Of a stretch of 64,000 nt of DNA, positions 57,594 to 64,000 are shown in pieces. The notes under the pieces were generated by a model, which saw only the letters and a program-made list of their open reading frames with translations, was not told the DNA's origin and ran no database searches. The position numbers were made by a program, and so were the translations under genes. Origin of the DNA: Temnopleurus reevesii (taxonomy: Eukaryota; Echinodermata; Echinoidea; Temnopleuroida; Temnopleuridae); the NCBI GenBank assembly GCA_036244855.1, contig BQKZ01002215.1, positions 1 to 64,000 on the forward strand. The letters run 5' to 3'. Positions within the stretch are counted from its first letter, which is position 1. Each line of letters opens with the position of its first letter.

Positions 57594-60500
57594 GTGAGTT
57601 TATACCCATTTTAAAACATATTTATACTGTTTGAGTGGTTTATACTTATGAAAATTATCATAGGGGCATTTATAATAAGTTTTTATCTAGCTGATATATG
57701 TTAAAATAGGCATTGGTTTATCAAGTTATAAACATAGACGCGTCTGTGATAGTATAACAGTGACAAGTTTCATATTTCGTCAACTCATAAAATTGTGTCT
57801 CTTGAGTCAGTCAGAGATATAAGGAAATAATGTTTTTTTTTCAAAAGTGCTTATTTCATATTTATAATATCCAGTTCACCTTCTCCCAATAAAGATGAAT
57901 AAATAATGACATGGGATGAGTAATTTAGTACCTGAATTTATTCTGTTTTATACATCAGAGCCCGTGCTGCAGCTCTTCTGAAGAAGAAACGTCAGTTGAA
58001 CAAGCCGTCATCCAGTAATAAGACATCTCAGAGGTAAGATATGGGCAAGTCCAGCGTCACGGACATTACATTGCAGACATTTACACTTAATGAGGTTTAT
58101 GTGAAAATCGAAATTGTTCATTTGAAGCCAAAACTTGGTGATCACACACCAGTTACGTAGATGAAACAACATTGTGAAAATAAGAAAAAAAATGTTCAAT
58201 AGTTTTTTTATTATGACAGAAAATGTTGTGCGTCACGGACAAAATATGTTTTCTAAACAACTTTTTACATGCCAACACATAGTTTACAAACTCTGTGGCC
58301 CGTATTCTGATGTCAGGTTTAACTTAAACTAGGGTTTAAATCTGTGGTTTAAGTATGGGTAGCCCAAAGTGCCAAAACTTTATTTAAACTGTATAATTCT
58401 TATGTTAACTGCTCTCTTTTCCCATGCTTTAATAATGTAGAAAACTATTAAAGTTTTTATTCCAAGACAGTTTTTAATAATATGAGTGCCAAATGTGTTG
58501 GTAAATTAATCACCAACTGTTACAGATTGAAGCCTCTTTTGGCTTTCCATACTTAAACCACAGATTTAAACTCTAGTTTAAGTTAAACCTGACATCAGAA
58601 TACGGGCCTGTGAGTTTAATCATCTAAATAAGACAATTTTCCTTTACAATGCAAGTTTTGATATAGTTGTAACATATTTTAAACAAATTTGAATGAAAAA
58701 GTGTTTCAAATGACAATGATGGTAAAAAGTCTGGCGTAACAGACATTACATTTTTGGCGTTACGGACATCACAGTTTTGTCCAAGTTACAAAAGTTGGAA
58801 TATTAACCAGATTTTGTCTCTTTAATAAATAATTTACTTTTGAAATGATGTAAAATAATGTTCTTCAGATAATCCAACTGAAAGTTTTACAAAAGGACTT
58901 GTAGTTTCCTGTCAAAATGTTTAAAAGGTAAATAAAATGCAAGTATAGTCCCATATATACTATTTTTGGCATGGCTTTGATTTTCCGAGAGGAAATGTGT
59001 CAAATACATTTTTTGAGGCTAGCAATGAAGCACCTCTAAATTAATGATCTTCCATGTGACTTGCATTCATATATTTTGACACACTTTGGAATAAGGGCCA
59101 AAATATAATTATGGACAATGTTTACTTTTTCGTGGAATTGCCCATACAATCTAATTTAGCTGAAATTCTTATTGAATTTATTAATTTTTCATTTTCTTTA
59201 TATTTCATTTTTTAGGCAGTTCAATTCTTACGCTGACGAGGACAAGGAAGCTCCAAATCATCCGCCTTTCAGGCAGAAGGAGACTGCAGGACCTCAGCTA
59301 CCAGCTAATACGAGGCGGTCTATGCTTTCTTTCTCTTCAGCTCTCCAATTTCTTAAACTCTATTTCACTCTTGAAGTTGTCAATCAGATTTGTGTGTATA
59401 CCAATGTGTATGCTGATATTCATCAGCATGAAAAGAGCTCAATTGAATGGACTGACATGACTCCAGATGAATTTTATGCATATTTAGGCTTGATTATATA
59501 CATGGGTCTTGTTCCAATATCAAATCTTGAAGCCTTTTGGTCTACATCTCCCATCTATTCTTTCCCTTTCCCTAGATCTGTAATGACCCTCAAACGATTC
59601 AAAGCGATAAATTCATTTCTACATGTAGTAGATCCCAGAGAAGATAAAAAATCTAAGGAAAAATTGCAAAAAGTTTCCTTTCTTGTTGAGCATTTCAAAA
59701 AAACTTGCAAGGAACTTTACATTCCATCCCAAAATGTATCTGTTGATGAAAGGATGGTGAAGAGTAAAGGCCGTTCTGGGATCCGGCAGTATATAAAAAA
59801 TAAACCGGTTAAGTTTGGAATCAAAGTCTGGGTCCTTGCAGAATCAAAAACTGGTTATACTATTGATTTTGATATATATACAGGGGCAAAGGGAAAGAAA
59901 AGTAAATTTGAACGTGGCAAAGGCTTAGGCTATCAGGTTGTGATAGGTCTTTGCGAAAGCCTTCGCAATGATGGCTACCACATTTATTTTGATAACTTCT
60001 TCACCACCGGTCCACTTCTTGATGATCTGTATAAGAAAGGATTTCTGGCTTGTGGAACTACTCAAAAAGGGAGGTTGGGTTACCCACTGCTTTTCAAAGG
60101 AACTGATGCTACCTGGAATAAATTGTCAAAAAGGGGTGATATGAGATGGTATAGGGATGGACACAAATTGATAGTACAATGGAGGGATAAACGAATAGTA
60201 ACTATAATGACAACAATCCACAATGCAAACAAATTTGATCTTGTGAATAGGAAAATTAGGGTTTCTGGGAAGTGGGAGAATCAAGACGTAAGACGACCAA
60301 ATGCTGTTCAGGATTACAATAAGTATATGGGTGGGGTTGACCTCTCAGATCAATTGATCGGGAAATATAATGTTCTTCGAAAAGTGAATGAGTGGTGGAG
60401 GACATTGTTTTTCCATTTGATAGATATTGCTGTTATAAATTCATATATTATGTTTCGCGCTTGCTATGAAAAGTATAATATGGTTGGACTTCAACGAATA

Positions 60501-60806
60501 AAAACTTATAATCAAAGAAATTTTAGGGAGGAATTAGTTTTACAACTATCGCAACACATCAACAAGGATGAGGAACTGCTTTCAATAGGGCATGAGTATG
60601 ATTTAGGCACTAGAGAAGCAAAACGCAATTGCATTTGGTGCTACCATCAGGAGAAATTACCAGATGGTAGAGGTATACAGAGAAAAATAAAGTCATTCTG
60701 TAAAATTTGTGATAGGCATTTTTGTAATACTAATAGCAGAGATTGTATAGTTAAGGCACATAAGAAAGAAAATGTAAGAACTTTGCTTCTGTTGAATTCC
60801 AAGTAA
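57415..60806 (+). CDS. piggyBac-type transposase, three exons, 614 residues
   Basis: Proposed CDS: 57415-57593, 57959-58033 and 59216-60806, stop TAA. Both introns are GT-AG and phase 2. The product is a DDE-type transposase of the piggyBac superfamily (cut-and-paste at TTAA). Visible in spliced numbering: Ser/Glu/Asp-rich N-terminus (1-45), a basic stretch (50-75), the transposase domain (about 110-500), and the catalytic aspartates D262 (VDERM), D344 (YFDNFF), D460 and D463 (GGVDLSDQ). The C-terminal zinc-binding region is at about 557-600 (C557, C560, C580, C583, H586, C588, C595, H600). No frameshift or premature stop was seen. Length is normal for the family. The start has a favourable AAAGATGG context. 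No terminal repeats were found, so it may be a domesticated PGBD-like gene or an element with unseen ends. Expression is not shown. Confidence 0.85.
57959..58033 (+). CDS. Exon 2 of the piggyBac gene (75 bp)
   Basis: Acceptor TTATACATCAG precedes it and donor AG|GTAAGA follows. It completes the split Arg codon from exon 1 and encodes RARAAALLKKKRQLNKPSSS and a few more residues, a basic segment that could bind DNA or act as a nuclear signal. It ends with two bases of another Arg codon completed by the first base of exon 3. A two-base-later acceptor exists but would break the frame. Confidence 0.75.
58297..58608. mobile_element. MITE in intron 2 of the piggyBac gene (312 bp)
   Basis: Ends GGCCCGTATTCTGATGTCAG and CTGACATCAGAATACGGGCC are perfect inverted copies, and the similarity continues for about 70 bp (TTTAACTTAAACTAG, AAATCTGTGGTTTAAGTATG). 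Flanking TGT on both sides (58294-58296 and 58609-58611) is a possible 3-bp target duplication. It does not disturb the splice sites. Confidence 0.93.
59216..60806 (+). CDS. Exon 3 of the piggyBac gene (catalytic and zinc-binding regions)
   Basis: Acceptor TTTCATTTTTTAG follows a long pyrimidine tract. The open frame extends upstream to 59172, but those residues (MNLLIFHFLY) are translated intron. The exon holds all four conserved aspartates and the Cys/His cluster. Motifs seen include GLIIYMGLV, KGRSGIRQY, HIYFDNFFTT, NKYMGGVDLSDQ and WWRTLFFHL. Confidence 0.95.
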
Positions 60807-60838
60807 CTTTGTTTTATGTCATGCTTTTCATATTAAGC

Positions 60839-60842
<4 letters not shown>

Positions 60843-60885
<43 letters not shown>
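60843..60885 (+). repeat. (TA)n microsatellite in the 3' region
   Basis: About 21 TA dinucleotides lie 37 bp after the stop codon of the piggyBac gene. The small frame following (60809-61039) is an Ile/Tyr-rich product of the repeat. Confidence 0.95.
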
Positions 60886-60887
<2 letters not shown>

Positions 60888-61827
60888 TGGACGTTACCTT
60901 TTTATTATTTAATATTTGTATTATTCATGGATTCAATACGGCTTTTGTATTAATTGTTTTCTCTTTTGTTTCAAATGAAAATATTGATTTAAATTGTGTG
61001 GTTATATATTGTATGCTTTCAAGAAATAGAGGTAATTAATTTTAACCCTTTGTAACAAGCCATTTTATTCAAGAATTATCTGAAGTCTACATTTCACAGC
61101 GTTTTGTGTTACAGATCCTTTCAATTGAGCTCTTCTTTATTATTTTTAAAGTTTCATTGTTTTTAACCCTCATTCCATATAAAACTGCAGGCTTTCTTAG
61201 CCTTTATTATATGCTAGTTATATGTTTCTAATATTTAATGCATGTTTTTAATGCATATATTGATGTAAACATCATCTTCATTTGCCATGTCACATCAAAA
61301 TGCATGAATGATAAAGGCTTCAGACTCGCTGTTACAATTCATCTTTGTGTATCCTTTTGAATAATTGATATCTAATCTTAATTAGCTAAAATTCATAATT
61401 ATGCTATATAGAACTATGTTTCATTGAATTGTATAGAAAATATACATTTTACTTGCATGTATTTTGTCATCCACGCTAACACAATATTATATTGATTGTT
61501 CTCATGTTTATGAATATCGAAACACATGTACAGAGGTCAAGATTCCCATTGCATAATGTTTGGTTTATATCTATTGATAATTATGTGGTTAATGATTAAT
61601 TTGAATTTGATTTTATACTTTCATAAAATAAAACACAATGACAAGTATTTATTTTGATATGCATCTGATACACCATTGTAATCCCTTTATACACAGTTTC
61701 CATTGTGTCAATATGTACAACAAGATAAATTCTTTTGTTTATAATTATTTTATTGTTATTGATTACATAAACAAGTATAAGATAAGCAATTGATACATTC
61801 CATTAAAGAATGAGGCTGTAAATGATT
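60886..61827. other. No further gene; probable 3' UTR and flank
   Basis: AT-rich sequence after the transposase gene. No GGGTTAA-type right piggyBac end was found in 60807-64000. Confidence 0.45.
61627..61632 (+). promoter_or_regulatory. Candidate polyadenylation signal AATAAA
   Basis: The first canonical AATAAA I see downstream of the piggyBac stop, about 820 bp away, within AAAATAAAACACAATG. A nearer non-canonical signal may be used instead. Confidence 0.3.
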
Positions 61828-61955
61828 TAATCGCCAAGTGCGCTGCACTAGTGGCTGCCGCGCTAAAGCCTGGGTAATAATGCTGCAATTGTAGAGCGCT
61901 AAGAGAATTCTAATGAATAGTTGATACGCGCTATATAAAAGCTGTTCATTATAAT
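61828..61955 (+). mobile_element. 5'-truncated SINE (3' half)
   Basis: CGCCAAGTGCGCTGCACTAG, GTGGCTGCCGCGCTAAAGCC, GGGTAATAATGCTGCAATTG and GCGCTATATAAAAGCTG match the 3' half of the 6.4-kb SINE. The tRNA-like head is absent. Confidence 0.88.
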
Positions 61956-62424
61956 CAGTTGTTTATGAGTTATTTATTATTGTGTTGTTGACAAAGAGTG
62001 AATATAAAGTGTTCAAATGATATCCCATTTCTACTTACCTTGAGCCCATAATATTGAGTAATCTTGTTATTAAAAAAATAATTTAAAATATAAACTATTA
62101 TGCTATCAACTTCATTTTTTCTTCAAACATTCATTACATCATGTTCTACAAGTTTGTAAAGACAACTTTGTCATATACATCCATTCGTTTGGCTGTTAAT
62201 TACTAGTATTTTTCTATAAAAATACCAGAAAAAAACATGTTGCTCATGAATATTAATGAGGCACCATGACATCATGTGACCTTGAATTGACCTTGAAATA
62301 TGTTAACTTAAACTTCATTCAATTATCTCTTCAATGATGTATGATACATAGACATTTATTGCTGTACAAGCTTGCAGCATGATGATAAGCAAAATCTTCC
62401 AAAAACTCAATGGCTTATACAGTG
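61956..62424. other. No gene recognised
   Basis: AT-rich spacer; nothing supportable. Confidence 0.4.
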
Positions 62425-63182
62425 TGGATGAGGGCTGGCTGGGTGTGGGCCGAGAAAACCTTGGTTTGATTGAAAGCACAAAAATCAGACAAACATTTCA
62501 AATACAAAAAATCGAAGTAAGTCAGACAATACATAAGAAAGTTATGACCATTTCAATCATATAACTGAACAGTGATTTTCATTCAAATTAGCAAATTTTG
62601 GTCATATGTTATGACGTATGTCGTACACTTTTTGAATGTTATCTTATAACTTATTGTTTTAAGAATCTGTCTTAACCCATGAATGCCTATCTTTTTTTAA
62701 ATATCCAATAAATGCCCTCATGTATTTATCCTTGAAACAAAGAAAGGCTTTTTCGGTTAAAGAGTCGAAAAAGCAGGAGTTAAACCAAAGATATAATAAA
62801 TTACAGTGGAAACTCAGTATCACGAGGTTCTTGGGACCATAAAAAAATACCTTGTTATAGCAGTAATGTCTTTTTAGAAGAGTTAAAAAACAAGTTATTA
62901 AGAGCTGGGACCAGATTATTTACCTCTTTATATCAGATATATTTCATTTATATACCAGATCTCTTTATAACCGAGTTTCCACTGTGCTTGCAGAGAAGTC
63001 CATGACCTATGTCATATCACATGACCAAAATTTGCTAGTTTGCGTGAAAATCACTGTTGAGCAATATCACTGAAATATTCATTTCTTCCTCATATATCAT
63101 TCAATTTGCTTCAAACTATTTTTTTGTTCATTTGATTGTTCTGCTTTTAATCAATGCTGGATTTGTTCTGGTCCAGACCTAG
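62425..63182. mobile_element. MITE related to 24950-26076, with nested insertion
   Basis: Inverted arms at about 62425-62640 and 62990-63182. Left landmarks: CCTTGGTTTGATTGAAAGCA, CAAAAATCAGACAAACAT, AAGAAAGTTATGA, AACAGTGATTTTCA and TAGCAAATTTTGGTCAT. The right arm mirrors them. The first three match the right arm of 24950-26076 read in reverse, so both belong to one family. I could not fix TTAA flanks here. A Tigger-like MITE lies in the centre. Confidence 0.75.
62804..62984. mobile_element. Tigger/pogo-like MITE nested in the larger MITE
   Basis: Ends CAGTGGAAACTCAGTATCAC and TATAACCGAGTTTCCACTG are inverted. It starts after TA, while TG follows the right end, as expected of a slightly mutated TA duplication. 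The CAGTGGAAnCT end with a TATAACGAGG-like interior resembles Tc1/mariner Tigger-type elements. Confidence 0.75.
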
Positions 63183-63269
63183 CCTTGAAGCCAGTAAAGG
63201 GAATTGGATAAAATTTCAGTTGTCTACCATTAATCTGAATATCTCTTACGCAACATGAATAGTTAAATA

Positions 63270-63486
63270 CAGCGGAACCTTATTATAACGAGGTCCTTGT
63301 GACCAGAAAAATTACCTCTATATATAAAAACATTGTTATATCAGGGCAAAAATACAATATAGAGTGGGACCATGAAAATCTTTTTTTCATTATGATGAAA
63401 GCTTGTTTTATCAGTGAAACCATCCATTTCAGGAAGACATGCTATTCTTTAAAGGGACCAACATCACTATAAAGTAGTTCCACCAT
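63270..63486. mobile_element. Second Tigger/pogo-like MITE
   Basis: Left end CAGCGGAACCTTATTATAAC, then GAGGTCCTTGTGACC. The right end has GGGACCAACATCACTATAAA and GTAGTTCCACCATA, a diverged inverted copy. Preceded by TA (63268-63269). Interior includes TTGTTATATCAGGGC. Same family as 62804-62984. Confidence 0.7.
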
Positions 63487-63759
63487 ACTTATAGGACACT
63501 AATGTAAACTTATTTTAAATCCCATCCCATAATTAAGTAATAAACACATTTGATGTAATGAAAAACATGCATTCAAACCATCACATTCTAGCATGACTTT
63601 TCTCCAAAGATAAAACTTCTGTTCACACTACAATCTAAACAGTGAAGAAGACAAATTCGGAAGCTTCAGGGGACAAACTGGTAAAGATTTTCAAGATTGG
63701 ATGGGTGGGGGCTTAATCTTCCTTCCATTTATACCTAACTTACAATTTATGAATGTTCA

Positions 63760-63898
63760 ATTCTATTTTGCTGTACAATCATTCATTTTAAATGATATGC
63801 ATTCTTGTATATATCTGCAATTCGGCCATTTGGCCACAAAAGATATTGTAATTTTAAACCGTTTTAAGTAAATAAATAAATAAAAAATAAATAAAAAA
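63760..63898 (+). repeat. LINE-like 3' end with AAATA tail
   Basis: AATTCGGCCATTTGGCCACA is a short hairpin, followed by AAGATATTGTAATTTTAAAC and AAATAAATAAATAAA-type units. A GGCCnnnTGGCC hairpin before a simple-repeat tail is a common non-LTR retrotransposon ending. No coding part is seen. Confidence 0.45.
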
Positions 63899-63924
63899 CT
63901 TTGTTTTGGGGGGAGGCTTGATAT

Positions 63925-64000
63925 CTAAAGCCCTGGTCACAAAGGGCCCCGGAAGCAACACGATTCAACACAACTCTTTCTTTTGAGGCAGTTAATTGCG
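63925..64000. mobile_element. Hairpin MITE, copy 3, cut by window end
   Basis: TAAAGCCCTGGTCACAAAGG, GCCCCGGAAGCAACACGATT and TTTGAGGCAGTTAATTG match the left half and loop of 21512-21646. The right arm would lie beyond the window. Confidence 0.85.

Noticed and set aside
57002..61065. TTTTAGCCCTTTGAAATAC (57002) and TTTTAACCCTTTGTAACAAG (61039) as piggyBac ends
   Set aside because: They are in the same orientation rather than inverted, and the first lacks an exact TTAA; they could be chance AT-rich matches.

Overview
This looks like a repeat-rich metazoan nuclear genome. Evidence: the one clear gene has GT-AG introns, several tRNA-derived SINEs end in (TTA)n, and MITE-like inverted repeats are dense. 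The SINE head and tail and the general repeat style suggest a marine deuterostome, probably an echinoderm such as a sea urchin. That is inference; no single-copy gene here fixes the taxon. There is no operon structure, CRISPR, rRNA or functional tRNA gene.

The only protein-coding gene I can support is a piggyBac-type transposase at 57.4-60.8 kb on the + strand. It is a 1591-bp terminal exon plus two small upstream exons that I join through phase-compatible GT-AG sites into a 614-residue product. It keeps the catalytic aspartates and the C-terminal Cys/His zinc-binding region. I found no terminal repeats around it, so it may be a domesticated gene or an element whose ends I cannot see.

Most of the rest is repeat. 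(1) At least ten independent tandem arrays have units of about 100-520 bp (6.9, 8.5, 20.0, 21.8, 23.6, 28.9, 38.2, 39.8, 43.6 and 50.7 kb). (2) Two large GAT/ATC arrays (11.9-18.0 and 34.0-35.8 kb) are higher-order: low-complexity blocks alternate with a conserved non-GAT block. Their long Asp-, Met-, Ile- or Ser-rich frames are artefacts. (3) About fifteen foldback or terminal-inverted-repeat elements are present. Two families sit in exact TTAA target duplications; for one, an uninserted copy of the target lies in the same array. (4) tRNA-derived SINEs occur at 6.4, 10.0, 30.4, 43.1, 46.9, 55.8/56.4 kb, with tails at 50.7 and 61.8 kb. (5) There are a few 3' tails resembling LINEs. (6) An array of about 23 near-palindromic CACAGTGTGA-type motifs lies at 49.7-50.1 kb.

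Possible links: the piggyBac protein could act on the TTAA-flanked MITEs, though their termini do not obviously match known piggyBac ends. The tandem arrays serve as insertion targets, and the interrupted units let several insertions be dated relative to the array. Assembly gaps (13855-14073, 54675-54819) and single Ns (15743, 46704, 50109) lie in or beside repeats, so local copy numbers are uncertain.
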